Positions 31,437 through 42,762 of a stretch of 64,000 nt of DNA are shown here, one piece after another. The notes below the pieces were generated by a model. The model worked only from the letters and a program-made list of their open reading frames with translations. It ran no database searches and was not told where the DNA came from. Every line of letters begins with the position of its first letter. The stretch's first letter is position 1. The position numbers and the translations under genes were made by a program. This DNA is from Ryuthela nishihirai. Taxonomy: Eukaryota > Arthropoda > Arachnida > Araneae > Heptathelidae. The DNA lies in assembly GCA_038380435.1 (NCBI GenBank), contig JAWZYU010000004.1, positions 22,728,001-22,792,000 of the forward strand, read 5' to 3'.

Positions 31437-33745
31437 CACTGGGCAACAAATTTTCATAAAAGTCATGCCTCTGAGTTAAAAGTAGCCATTTCTTAAAGAT
31501 TTCAATGTGCTGAACACGAATATGACAATAAAAATGCAAAATTGGCTATGATTTCTGAGAAATCTGTAACAGTTTCTTATATAATAGAGTAATATGTACA
31601 TATGACATGTATTGATAAAACTCCACTTCTACTTCCGATGTCACTTTCCTCATTGCTTGTACATCTGCTCCCGATTATCTCTGGCAAGCATCCAACAGTA
31701 GTCAGCCAACATTGAAGTGGACCAGTTTCCATGGAATCGTTTCACCATTGTTGCACTGTCCTGGTGAAAACGTTCACAGTGCTCATCACTAACCATGCCA
31801 CAGTTGTCGGGGAAGAAATCTAAGTGGGAATGGAGATAGTTGATCTTTAAGGACATATTGCAGACAAGTTTGTGATCAGTACAACAGGTCCTTAACCAGT
31901 TTTTTGTAGTTGTCTGTCCTGACATTCCCGAGAAATTTAGTTGGCACCAGATGAAAAGCACCCATTTTTTCTCGTCACCCTGAAGCAGGTTGTCAAACAT
32001 CTGGTCTCTCAACAGCTCGCGGATCTGAGAACCCATAAAAATTTCCTCTTTAATTTTCGCTTCACTGAGTTGAGGAAATTTGTCAGCAAAGTACTTGAAA
32101 GCTGATTCAGTCCAGTCCATGGTTTTTACGAAGTTTTTCATCACACCGAGTTGATGTGTAGGGATGTTAGCAGGATTTTATGCATTTTTGCCACTGCTGG
32201 TGTTCCACATTCTTCTCTCCGACCTTCAAAGATTTCCTCTGAGGCCAGTTTCTCTTCACATAGTGCAAATTCTTTGCTCGGCTGTCCCATTCACATAACA
32301 AACAGCAGTACTTCATATACCCCCAGCTGCAGACCCATTAACAGAGCCACTACCTTCAAGTCACAACAGAGATGCCAGCCATACTTGCTGTACTGAAGAT
32401 AGTTCAACAGCTGTTTTAGGTTATCGTAGGTTTCTTTTGGGTAGACAGCATGTCCGACCGGAATGGATGGAAGTCGATTTCCATTACGCGCAACACCGCC
32501 TTGAGACTTAATTTTGAGGAGTCTATGAATAGTCGCCATTCTGGAAGGTCATATTTGAATCCGAGGGCATTCATCAGGCCATCTACATCGGAGCAGAACA
32601 CAAGGTCATCTTACTTTCTGAAATAAGGAGCAAACTGCTAATGACAAGTTCGAAATGAAGTCACTCAGACATTTTCCTTGAGAAATTCCATTGTTTAAGT
32701 CTTGATACAAGTAACTCTGCTTTGGCCTTGGATAGCTCCAGATCATGAACAAGATCATTTAATTATTCTTAGGTGAGAATGTGTGGTGCAGATGGCACAC
32801 TGTGGCAGACTAATGGATCATCATTAGACACTGAAGGCTGCAGAGAACCCGACGTCGGTTTGCCTCCCTCCTCATCTGAATCGATGGAAAATTCTTTCGG
32901 AGGTTCAGGAATGGGAAGGCCTTCACCATGTGGAACTGGTCAGAGAGCAGACTGTACATTTAGGTAAGCTATTGTCCACTTCTTTTTCCTTGTGATGCCT
33001 CCAGAAACAGGTGGAACCATGCAGAAGTAGCAGTCATTTGTGTGATTGCTTGGCTCTCTCCAAACTATAGGAACAGCAAATGGCATAGCCACTTCAGAAG
33101 ATTTCTTGCACATGTATTGCAGTATATGTGTGGGTCCCATGCCTTGTCCTGGTCCCTGATCTTGCATCCAAAATAAAATGCGTAAGCTGCTTTCACTATT
33201 GGAGTGATGGCCCTTTTCTGGCTTGAAAACATCACTTCCCCGCAAATGTAACAAAACGTATCTGCACTATTAACACAGTTACGAGGCATCACTACTGCTG
33301 GATTAAAACTGCAAGGATCACTTGTGTAGTACTTATTACTCAGGGGTAAATGGGAGTAGCTCAAGACTTGTTCACCCTACGAGATGGCGTTTACAACTAA
33401 CGATTGCATCATCTTTTACCCATGATCGTAAAGCCACGATGTCATGACTCACCTACATTGCATCAGACAGACTCTGATCATTAATCAGAGAGATCTCATT
33501 GCTCAGACAGAGTCACAGATCAGAGTATGACGTAATAGCTCCGGTGGTTGTGTGTATGGCTGGCAGCATTGCGAAATGGTTACCTATATACTCAATACAG
33601 ACTGAGTCGTTTATACATAACCATCTCTGTCTCTCCTAAACAAGAGGCAATCGAAAAATTTTATTGTCATTTTCGTGTTCAGCACCTCGAAATTAGTAAA
33701 GATCAGCTATTTTCATTTCAAAGCCTTTTTGTGTGTTGTCCAGTG
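31437..33745 (-). mobile_element. CACTG-ended DNA transposon (CMC/Chapaev-like), 2.3 kb
   Basis: The left end is CACTGGGCAACAAA (31437). The right end, reverse-complemented, is CACTGGACAACACA (33745). The trinucleotide TTA flanks both sides (31434-31436 and 33746-33748), a 3-bp target duplication. A subterminal block GTGCTGAACACGAAxATGACA lies in inverted orientation about 70 bp from the left end and 60 bp from the right end. CACTR termini with 2-3-bp duplications, TWA in some groups, fit the CMC (CACTA-Mirage-Chapaev) supergroup. The interior holds one broken protein gene on the minus strand. Confidence 0.8.
31650..33289 (-). pseudogene. Putative transposase of the CMC-like element ('MLADYCW' family), broken
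   Basis: Reading the minus strand from ATG 33289: MPRNCVNSADTFCYICGEV, CKIRDQDKAW, CNTC, then after a frameshift MPFAVPIVWREPSNHTNDCY, VPHGEGLPIPEPP, EWRLFIDSSKLSLKAVL, LPSIPVGHA, DLKVVALLMGLQLG, MKNFVKTMDW, CNMSLKINYLHSHLDFFPDN, ERFHQD and MLADYCWMLARD. I recall this architecture from many arthropod predictions labelled uncharacterized: N-terminal CxxC zinc-binding pairs and a C-terminal HSHLDFFP/ERFHQD/MLADYCW block. The span equals about 546 codons, with several stops and frameshifts, and is intronless. Its position between matched termini makes transposase the natural reading; catalytic acidic residues are not assigned. Confidence 0.75.
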
Positions 33746-33856
33746 TTATTGGATGCATCATATAGACTACAGTTAAATTTTAAGAGGATGATTATTTACC
33801 AATGTTCTAAGCTTTCTAAAGAAATTTTGGTGCTTTAATTATTAAATTTTCATACA

Positions 33857-34065
33857 ACATGGTGGCCAAGTGGTTAGCGTGATTGGCTACTGATCAGAGG
33901 GACCTGGGTTCGAGCCCCGGATAAGGCATGGATGTTTGTGTTGTCTTTCTGCTGAGGTCCCGCAATCCTCACAGACCTTCTACTATGGTGTATTACACTG
34001 ACAGGCTCCTGTCAGACCTCTGTGGCAAGCAGCTGCTTGAGGGGGGATTTATTTTTATTATTTAT
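33857..34065 (+). mobile_element. SINE2, full length, sense
   Basis: tRNA-like head with TGGCCAAGTGGTTAGCG (A box) and GGTTCGAGCCC (B box) near 33910, then CTGACAGGCTCCTGTCAG and GCAGCTGCTTGAGG plus an AT-rich tail. The flanking duplication is weak (TTTCAT-like). Confidence 0.9.
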
Positions 34066-34102
34066 ATTAAATTTAACTTTTCATGCAGAACTATAATTGT
34101 AT

Positions 34103-34310
34103 TGTTTTACCTCTGAGCAGCACTTTTGTACACAATTAGCTAAATGGTCAAGTCACAAGGATAACAATGGTTCAAAGAAAGTTAGCGAAGGAAATCCACT
34201 GGACAATTGTTAGGAAAGAGATGGAAGCCTCATGTCGATCCAGCATGTTCTTTAACTGGGTATGATTCCCTACATAAGGGGACACAGCTTAATGCCCCGC
34301 AAGGGCATTA
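34103..34310 (-). mobile_element. SINE1 relic, partial
   Basis: TTGTTTTACCTCTGAGCAGC and GCTAAATGGTCAAGTCACA match the SINE1 3' half. Many substitutions; the head is missing. Confidence 0.7.
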
Positions 34311-34451
34311 TGCCACATGAGGAACTGTCCCACCAAAAATAATTACAGAAATAATAAACAAATTTCAAATTCAGTATTTATGATTTGTCATACTTAAATT
34401 AACATATTATTATATTCGTTTTTTAATCATTATTTTCTATGTTATCTAGAC

Positions 34452-35244
34452 CAGTGGTTCTCAAACTTTTTCAGATTATATATATTGTTACGAATTAAAA
34501 TGGATGAGCACTGAGCATGAGTTCAAGTAAATATTTTACAATGATAATTACAAAACAATGCAATTTATTACAAAAGCACGGATGAAATTATTTATAAACA
34601 AACTAAATACTATCGTACATAAAGTAATAATCTCTTCCTACAGAACAGTTAAGACTAGCTTTGTCTATTCGATTAACATTTACCTCTTCATTTTTAATGT
34701 CAATGTCCCTTTTATATCTTTCACTTCAGGCGTAAACCATTCTAATTTTCTTTGTTAATTCATTAGTAGGTTTTACAGTAATAAAACTAATTAACCTCCT
34801 GCACACTCACCATATAAAATACTTCTTTTTATACACTTATCGTGTGCAGACTGAGTCTAACTATATCCCCTTTCACATATCCACAACTCCAACATAACCA
34901 TTCTATCTTTCTTATTTTCAGTTTGGTTATTTGTTCCAACAATTCGTTGGTTACGTAATTCTCATGCAGAAGCATACATGAGCATTCATGACATGTTTAC
35001 CATAAACTCACTGTAGCATGTTCATCTGTCATAACAATATATATTATGTGGAACCCCTAAGAAAATTTTCTTGAAAAAATGGTAGAAATAACATGGCACT
35101 AAACAGAAAAACGTTTTAACAATACATTCAAGGTTTAACATATCTAATTTTAATAACAAAATATAATTCTAGTTATTGTAGATTTTTCAAGGGTTTAGCA
35201 AAATCCAAACAAGTTCTCTGCAGGACACAATTTAAGGAACATTG
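34452..35244. mobile_element. hAT-type MITE, 793 bp, with 8-bp target duplication
   Basis: Begins CAGTGGTTCTCAAACTTTTT and ends ACACAATTTAAGGAACATTG, an imperfect inverted terminal repeat. ATCTAGAC at 34444-34451 and 35245-35252 is an 8-bp target duplication, diagnostic of the hAT superfamily together with the CAGTGGTTCTCAAA end. No transposase ORF. The last 72 bp lie in the tandem duplication that follows. Confidence 0.88.
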
Positions 35245-35428
35245 ATCTAGACAATCACAACACTCACCTTGTGAATCAGTGCTACATCATCTGCTTTAGT
35301 TTATTGTAGATTTTTCAAGGGTTTAGCAAAATCCAAACAAGTTCTCTGCAGGACACAATTTAAGGAACATTGATCTAGACAATCACAACACTCACCTTGT
35401 GAATCAGTGCTACATCATCTGCTTTAGT
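35173..35428 (+). repeat. Exact 128-bp tandem duplication
   Basis: 35173-35300 and 35301-35428 are identical by eye. The unit contains the 3' end of the hAT MITE, its target-site copy and adjacent flank. Confidence 0.95.
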
Positions 35429-35825
35429 TTGTACAATATGAATTTTTCCATTACAGTCATCATTTGGAATCTTTACATTATCTGTTATAGTGATTACACA
35501 AATGCTCATGCACTGGAATAAAACAGTGATGAACTGCAGGAGGTCAGTCACCAATTAGTAGTGGACAATGACACTTGATTGGATTATTCAACCAATATAA
35601 CAAATAGTATAAGATATGGTTACTTAGCAAAAATCTTCAGTGGCCTGTGTCAAGCTCAACAGGATTAAATTTACTGGCAAGAATGAAACTGAACCAGGTT
35701 TGCCAACTTTTCATCTTTCCAAGGAAGAATATTTATGTATAAACATTAGATATGAAAATATGTTGAACATTTGGTCTACATTAGAATAGTTATAATATAT
35801 TGTAACAAGATGTTAAATGAGCAAT

Positions 35826-35900
35826 GCTTAGCTCAGTGCAATGTCTTCTGACATGCAAGTTGAAGGCCTCCAGGTTTCAATACCAGGTGCTCTCATAACC
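35826..35900 (+). repeat. tRNA-like SINE head relic
   Basis: TAGCTCAGTGCAATG (A-box-like) and GGTTTCAATACC (B-box-like) at tRNA spacing, followed by a C-run and T-run. It would not fold as a functional tRNA. Probably a third tRNA-derived repeat. Confidence 0.5.
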
Positions 35901-36302
35901 TTCCCCCCCCCCTTTTTTTATAATTCGCTTTATTACCATATATCATGCTTGTACAATTTATTATAAAATAAATTAATATATATATATAATAAAATATATA
36001 GATATTAATACTGCAAAAGCACAAAAGAAACTGTGCTAATGATAATTTAGTATGAGTAATCCAGTTTAAAATAAATATTAGGGCGATTTATATGTCTGTG
36101 AGTTTTTCACCATGAAAAATTGTACATTGATACATCATCTAGTTGCATTTGCATACCACTGAATGTAGTACAAAGGGAAAATAGTCAGTACATTGTGTCT
36201 TTGTATAACACTGAATACAGTACTAAGGGAAAGCCCACTGTGTCAGTCCATAACTGTTACAAGTATCAGAGTCTTGGTTGCTATCATCAAAAACATTGTG
36301 CA

Positions 36303-37310
36303 ATGAGTGAGTTAAGTATTAAAATTCAGGCAATTTTACATCATTACTGGAATAAAGGATTAAAAGCTACTGAAGCTGCCTGAGAATTATGCTAAGTGGA
36401 AGGTGAGGGGCACTCTCCATTCATGCTGCTCAAGCTTCGTTCAAGAAGTTCAAAGGTGATGATATAAGCCTCAAAAGTAAATCACGATTGGGATAGCCAA
36501 TATCAGTAGATCACAACATTATGTTCCATGCTGTTGAAGCTGATCCATTGGCAAGCACTCAGAGGTTCTCATCTGAACTTGGTTGCTCACAAGCAACTAT
36601 AATACAGTATTCACAACACATTCTAAGGTTGCTAGGAGTTGAAGAAATTTCCTATATGAGCTGACTACTGAAGAAACTGTTGTATCAAAATCCACAAGAA
36701 TTTGCTCGTTAATCCATGCCAACATCATTTCATCAAGCAAATTATTATGTGTGGTGAAAAATTGATCTGTTTACACAATAAAAACACTCAAAGCAGTGGT
36801 ATGACCAGCCAGCTTGGCACTTTTTATCTCAAAGATGGCACAATTCAAAATGGAAGCATTGTCTGTTTGGTGGAGTCTTCAGGATGTAGTGCACTTTGAA
36901 CTGGTTCCTGATGGACATGCCATCAGTGCCTCTACTCAGCACAACTGGAGTACATGCACTCTGTGGTGCTGCAACACTAACCAGGATGGGGAAACAGACA
37001 TCAGGTATTCCTTGAACAAGACAACACAAAACCACTCAACACACTTTAGACCAAAGAAAAACTTTGAGAACTGTCATATGAGCTTCTATCTCATCCAGGG
37101 TATAGATCAAACCTAGCTCTTTCTAACACCTCTTTCATTCTATGGCTCATTTTCTCCAAGGTAAGCAGTTTCAAACATTTCAGGAAGTTGAAAACGGATG
37201 ATAAGAGTTTTTCACCTCCAAGAAATAAGCATGGTATCAAAGAGGAATCGAACAATTTGCTGACAGATGATTAAAAACTATTGAAAATGATGGTTTATAT
37301 TTTACTGAGT
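36303..37310 (+). pseudogene. mariner transposase fossil
   Basis: Joined across frames, the conceptual product follows the mariner layout: a helix-turn-helix N-terminus (ATEAA, KKFKGDDISLKSKSRLG, VEADPLAST, SSELGCSQATI), then HILRLLGVE, the VWWSLQDVVHFELVPDGHAI block equivalent to 'WWD.KGVV.YELL..G', a decayed DNARPH region and a YELLSHP.Y.S.LA stretch. It ends near DKSF and KTIENDGLYFTE-like codons. In an active element the middle block carries a catalytic Asp; here WWD is WWS. Many stops and frameshifts show it is old. Terminal inverted repeats were not recognised. Confidence 0.8.
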
Positions 37311-37701
37311 AAGGCTCAATATTAACATTGTAATAATAATTTCTCAAGGAGACAATAAAATGTGCAGACTTATAAATTACCCTAATTTAAATTTATAATT
37401 GGAATGGAGTAAAAGAAAATAGTACACCTGCATATTAGACAAATTTTTCATGAAAAGTTTTTTAAAATATCACTATAACAGAGAGGAAAAATACATATAT
37501 AGATAATTATCATAGGGGATGGGTAAAATACTAAAAATAATATATGCATTGTGGATGGTGAAATGATATATGCATTGAATTGGACTTTTCAGTTCAATTC
37601 AGCTCAATATCAGGCATCTCTCCCAAATATTTTCTTACATCTAGGTCCTACAAATGCTAGTCAAAATACTCCCATCAAATATTTTAGTCATAAGCAGCAA
37701 C

Positions 37702-37888
37702 TGATGTTCCATCTGATGGATGGAAGCCTTTCCAAGCCAATTGGTGTTCGTTCTCTTTCTCACCAAAGCTAAGGTGGTGGTGTATGTGTGGGTTAGCAGG
37801 GATAAATTCTCAACACAGACACAGGGCTCAAACCTGGAAACCTGCAGATTATGAGCCTGGCGCACTGCTGACTGAAACAATCCTGGAC
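37702..37888 (-). mobile_element. SINE1 relic, 5' half
   Basis: CCATCTGATGGATGGAAGCC, CAAGCCAATTGGTGT and the tRNA head in antisense (GATTATGAGCCTGGCGCAC). Degraded; the 3' half is absent. Confidence 0.7.
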
Positions 37889-37964
37889 CAGAATTATTGG
37901 AATCTACTGGCTAAAAAGAATTCACCAGGAATAACATCTAAACTCTTATGAAGTTCTGGTATCA

Positions 37965-40686
37965 TCATCATCATCCTCAAGCAGCCATGGGCTACGGATG
38001 TCCAACCAGACCGTGCAATTTAGTTCTCCACACAAGTCTATCCTGAGCTACATCTACTGCATCTGGCCACTGCACACCAATTTTAACAAGGTCCTGTTTG
38101 ACATTGTCTGCATACCACATCCTAGGTCTCCCCTTCTTTCTGAGGCCTTTAGGCACACTGTTCATAACCCTATTTGCCAATCTATAATTATCCATACGGG
38201 CAACATGGCCAAACCAGCGGACTCTCTCTCTGCACAAGATGCTGCTTAAAGGCCTAACCTCATCATTAGTTACAAAGTTGAACCACCTAATGCCCAAGAT
38301 ACTGCATAAGCATCTGGAATCAAAAGCATCTAGTTTCCTGTTATCTTGTTTACAAAGTCTCCAAGTTTCACTACCATAACTAACCCTAGAAAGAACCAAA
38401 CTATTATACAGCCTAATTTTTAGTCTTTAGGTGTATACACCTATTTCTCCACATTCTCCATAGATTCTTAAAAGTCCCGGCAGCAATCCCTATTCATCTG
38501 TTAATCTCATGCCGCACATCACCAGTATCTGTTACATAGCTCCCAATGTAATTAAACTGTGACAATTGCTCAAGACTGCAACCATTCAGATGAACTGAAT
38601 CGCAACCTGCCTGACCAATTTTCATCACTTTAGTTTTCTCTGTTTATAACCAAACCTACTCTACTACCAGTCTCATCAACATCATTTGCCAAAAGGGCTA
38701 AATCATCAGCATAATCTAAGTCAGAAATTTTTTTATCTCCAGCCCATTTAAGGCTAAAAACTTTCCCTTGAAGTGAATTTTGCATAACATAATCAATAAC
38801 CAAACTAAAGAGAAAAGGAGATAAAATGCACTCTTGTCGAATACCAGAAGTAATGCTAAACCAATTGCTACAAGCCTTACCAACTCTCACACACAACTCA
38901 GTGTTATTATAGAGAGCTTTCATTATGTTAACTAACTTGTCTGGTATACCATATGATCTCATAATCAACCACAAATTATGATGATCAACAGAGTCAAAAG
39001 CCTTTTCGAAATCAACAAAGCTAGCAACCAAAGGTTTCTGAAACTCTAAACATTTCTCAAGAATCTGCCTAAGTGAAAATATCTACTCTACACATCCCCT
39101 ACCACTTCTGAATCCACATTGCTCACCACGCAATTGCCTGTCAACCAGATTCTTAATTCTATTAAGCACAATCATGGAAAGAACTTTACCTGGAACAGAG
39201 AGTAGGCTGATACCCCTATAGTTATCACAAGAACTCCGATCACCTTTTTTGAAAATAGGGATAACAATAGCTCTGGTAAAATCCTTAGGAACCATGCCTT
39301 TATCATAAAAGATATTCAGAATTTCAGTCATCCAAGTGCTAACCGAAACATTCCCAGCTCTAAGCATTTCCGTAGTAATTTCATCTACCCCTGGGGATTT
39401 ATGTAGTTTAAGTTTAGAAACAGCCAAAATAACTTCAGATTGTATTATAGGGCCAACATTAAGGCCACCAATGCATCTATCATCATTGCAAACAATGGGA
39501 ATAGAACTAACCACATTGTTTAGAATATCACTGAAATGCTCAGCCCACCTAGCCATGACAGAATCCTCACCTTCTATAACCTTACCTTGTTTATCCTTCA
39601 ATCCCTGTATGCCTGTCCATTTTCTACCACACAAAACATTAACTATCTGGTACAGCTCTCTGCTGTTGTGCTGTCTAACTGCTTCCTCGGCTTTGTCAGT
39701 CAAACCATCAAGTCAAAGATTTTTATCAGCAGCTAACTGATCTTTTACACGTTTATTAAGTTCTCTGTAATGCTTTCTATTAGGACTAGTAGGGTATTGA
39801 TTAAGGACATTCCTGCAGTTCTTTCTTTCCGAAATAAGCTCAAGTGCCTTATCACTCAGATAATTCTGTCTCTTCTGCTCCTTTTTTCCTAAAAGAGTAC
39901 TGTTAGTGTCCAAAAATGCCTGTTTAAAATGGTCCCATTCTTCTTCAACTTCAGTAGTAAGCAAACCATGACTGTCATAATGACTAAGTAACCTATCATG
40001 GTAAGCTTTGTCTATAACTGGGTCTTCCAGAGCTTCAGTATTAAAAATAAATTTTTTAATCCTAGCACAATACTTTTTAAGTTTAAGTTGCAAGACACTT
40101 TTAACAAGGTAACGGTCAGATCCAATTTCAGCTCCCCTACATGACCTGGTATTCCAAACAGAACTAGTCCATTTGCTGTTAATTAATATATAATAAATCA
40201 TATTCTTATGCAGCCCATCGGGTGAAACCCATGTGTACTTATGTATGTCGTGGTGTTTGTAATAAGTGTTAGTTATTCTGAATCCATTGAGTTTACTTAC
40301 CTGTAGGAGACGTTGCCCATTGCCATTGCAGCTACCAATACCAAAAGAGCCTATTACTCCTCCCCAACGGTCAGAGTCAGTACCAACTTTGGCATTGAAG
40401 TCACCAAGAACAAGGGTAATATCTGCTTTCTTGACAGAATTCAAAGTATCCTGAAGTTGTTCATAAAACCTATCCTTCTTATCCTCATTGGCACCTTCAG
40501 TGGGGGCATAACAGCAGATAACATTCAAGTCTTTAACGCTTGTCTGAAATTTTGCTGTAAGAAACCTTTCATTAATGCACTCATATCCTAGAAGAGCATC
40601 ACTAGCGTGTCTGCTGAGAAGCAGACCCACGCCTTGGTGATGCTTATTGTCGTCCCTCCCTGAAAAGAGAAATTTAAGATTATTTT
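37965..40686 (-). mobile_element. LINE copy L6, 5'-truncated
   Basis: ATC-repeat tail (GAT on the coding strand) at 37965-37978. The copy extends to about 40686 within the endonuclease region, so the 5' UTR and N-terminus are missing. It lies tail to head with L7, separated by a 57-bp T2 scrap. Confidence 0.9.
37992..40680 (-). pseudogene. LINE L6 endonuclease/RT ORF, broken
   Basis: Begins near NNLKFLFSGRDDNKHHQGVG with GLLLSRHASDALLGYE, LVLGDFNAK and SDRY (His of SDH changed to Arg). There is a stop near 39713, then RT-upstream sequence and RT to GCVE with a stop near 39083, then FVDFEKAFDSVDHHNLW, GIRQECILSPF, YADDLALLAND and the C-terminal block to the family stop at 37992-37994. A ~33-bp deletion removes 'EMNSFIRAV' after NDVDE. 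A missing stretch in the NDEVR-LSSIL region stays in frame. The Gly to Glu change in RQEC is shared with L7 and L8. Confidence 0.9.
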
Positions 40687-40743
40687 AAGATTCTTTTTTC
40701 GCCAAATAACTAGTGAAAGGAACTATGACATATTATATACCAA
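40687..40743 (-). repeat. T2 scrap between LINEs L6 and L7
   Basis: GCCAAATAACTAGTGAAAGG and TATATACCAAA are the reverse complement of the T2 segment near 57710-57750. It is a remnant of the T2 copy into which the LINEs went. Confidence 0.6.
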
Positions 40744-42187
40744 AATCATCATCATCCTCAAGCAGCCACAGGCTACGGAGGTTCAACCAGACCATGCAGT
40801 TTAGTTCTCCAAGCAAGTCTGTCCTGAACTATATCTGCTGCATCTGGCCACTGCACACCAATTCTAATAAGGTCCTGTTTGACATTGTCTGCCCACCTCA
40901 TCCTAAGTCTTCCCCTCTTTCTGAGGCCTTTAGGCACACTGTTTATAACCCTATTAGCCAATTTATAATTATCCATACAGAAAACATGGCCAAACCAACA
41001 GTTTCTCTCTGCACAATATGCTGCTTAAGGAAGGTTGCTGACTCCTTTGCCTAACCCATTATTAGTTACAAAGTGTAACCATCTAATGTCCAAGATACTA
41101 CACAAACATTTAGAATCAAAAACATCTAGTTTCCTGTTATCATATTTACAAAGTGTCCAAATTTCACTACCATAACTAACCCTAGAAAGAACCAAACTAT
41201 TATACAGTCTAATTTTAGTCTTTAGGTGTATATGCCTATTTCTCCACACTCTCCATAGATTCTTAAAAGTCCCAGCAGCAATCCCTATTCGTCTGTTAAT
41301 CTCATGCCGCACATCACCAGTATCTGTTACATAGCTCCCAAGATAATTAGACTGTGACACCTGCTCAAGACTGCAACCATTCAGATTAACCAAATCACAG
41401 CCTGCCTGACCAATTTTCATCACATTAATTTTCTCTCTGTTTATAACCAAACCTATTCTACTACCAGTCTCATCAACAGCTCGAATGAAAGAGTTCATCT
41501 CATCAACATCATATGCCAAAAGGATTAAATCACCAGCATAATCTAAGTCAGAATTTTTTTTATCTCCAGCCCATTTAAGGCTAAAATCTTTCCCTTGAAG
41601 TGAATTTTGCATAACATAATCAATAACCAAACTAAAGAGAAAAGGAGACAAAATGCACTCTTGTCAAACACCAGAAATAATGCCAAACCAATTGCTACAA
41701 GCCTTACCAACTCTCACACACGATTCAGTGTTATTATAGAGAGCTTTCATTATGTTAACTAACTTGTCTGGTATACTATATGATCTCACAATCAACCACA
41801 AATTATGATGATCAACAGAGTCAAAAGCCTTTTCGAAATCAACAAAGCTAGCAACCAAAGGTTTCTGAAACTCTAAACATTTCTCAAGAATCTGCCTAAG
41901 TGAAAATATCTGATCCACACATCCCCTACCACTTCTGAATCCACATTGCTCATCACGCATTTGACTGTCAACCAGATTCTTAATTCTATTAAGCACAATC
42001 ATGGAAAGAACTTTACCTGGAACAGAGAGTAGGCTGATACCCCTATAGTTGTCACAAGAACTGTGATTACCGTTTTTGAAAATAGGGATAATAACAGCTC
42101 TGGTAAAATCTTTAGGAACCATGCCTTTATCATAAAGATATTCAAAATTTCAGTCATCCAAGTGGTAACCGAAACATTCTCAGCTCT

Positions 42188-42345
42188 AAGCATTTCCGTA
42201 GTAATTTCATCTACACCTGGGGTTTTATGAAGTTTAAGTTTAGAATCAGCCAAAATAACTTCAGATTGTGTTATAGGGCCAACATTAAAGCCACCAATGC
42301 ACCTATCATCATTAAAAACAATGGGAGTAAAACAAACCACATTGT
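42188..42345 (-). repeat. Inverted duplication, arm 1 (in LINE L7)
   Basis: Its reverse complement recurs at 42603-42762 with about two differences by eye, including private variants of this copy (AAAACCCCAGGTG, TTTTTAATGATGATAGG). Confidence 0.85.
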
Positions 42346-42602
42346 TTAGAACATCACTGAAATGCTAGCCATGACAGAATCCTCACCTTCTATAACCTTA
42401 CCTTGTTTATCCTTCAATCCCTGTCTACCTGTCCGTTTTCTACCACATAAAACATTATCTATCTGGTACAGCTCTCTGCTGTTGTGCTGTCTAACTGCTT
42501 CCTCAGCTTTGTCAACCAAGCCATCAAGCCAAAGATTCTTATCAGCAGCTAACTGATTCTTTACACGTTTATTAAGTTCTCTGTAATGCTTTCTGGTACA
42601 TG

Positions 42603-42762
42603 TGGTTTGTTCTACTCCCATTGTTTTTAATGATGATAGGTGCATTGGTGGCTTTAATGTTGGCCCTATAACACAATCTGAAGTTATTTTGGCTGATTGT
42701 AAACTTAAACTTCATAAAACCCCAGGTGTAGATGAAATTACTACGGAAATGCTTAGAAATGC
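42603..42762 (+). repeat. Inverted duplication, arm 2 (in LINE L7)
   Basis: Plus-oriented LINE sequence inside a minus-oriented LINE, ending GAAATGCTTAGAAATGCTT before the minus orientation resumes at ATTAGGAATAGTAG. Spacer between arms is about 257 bp. Confidence 0.85.
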
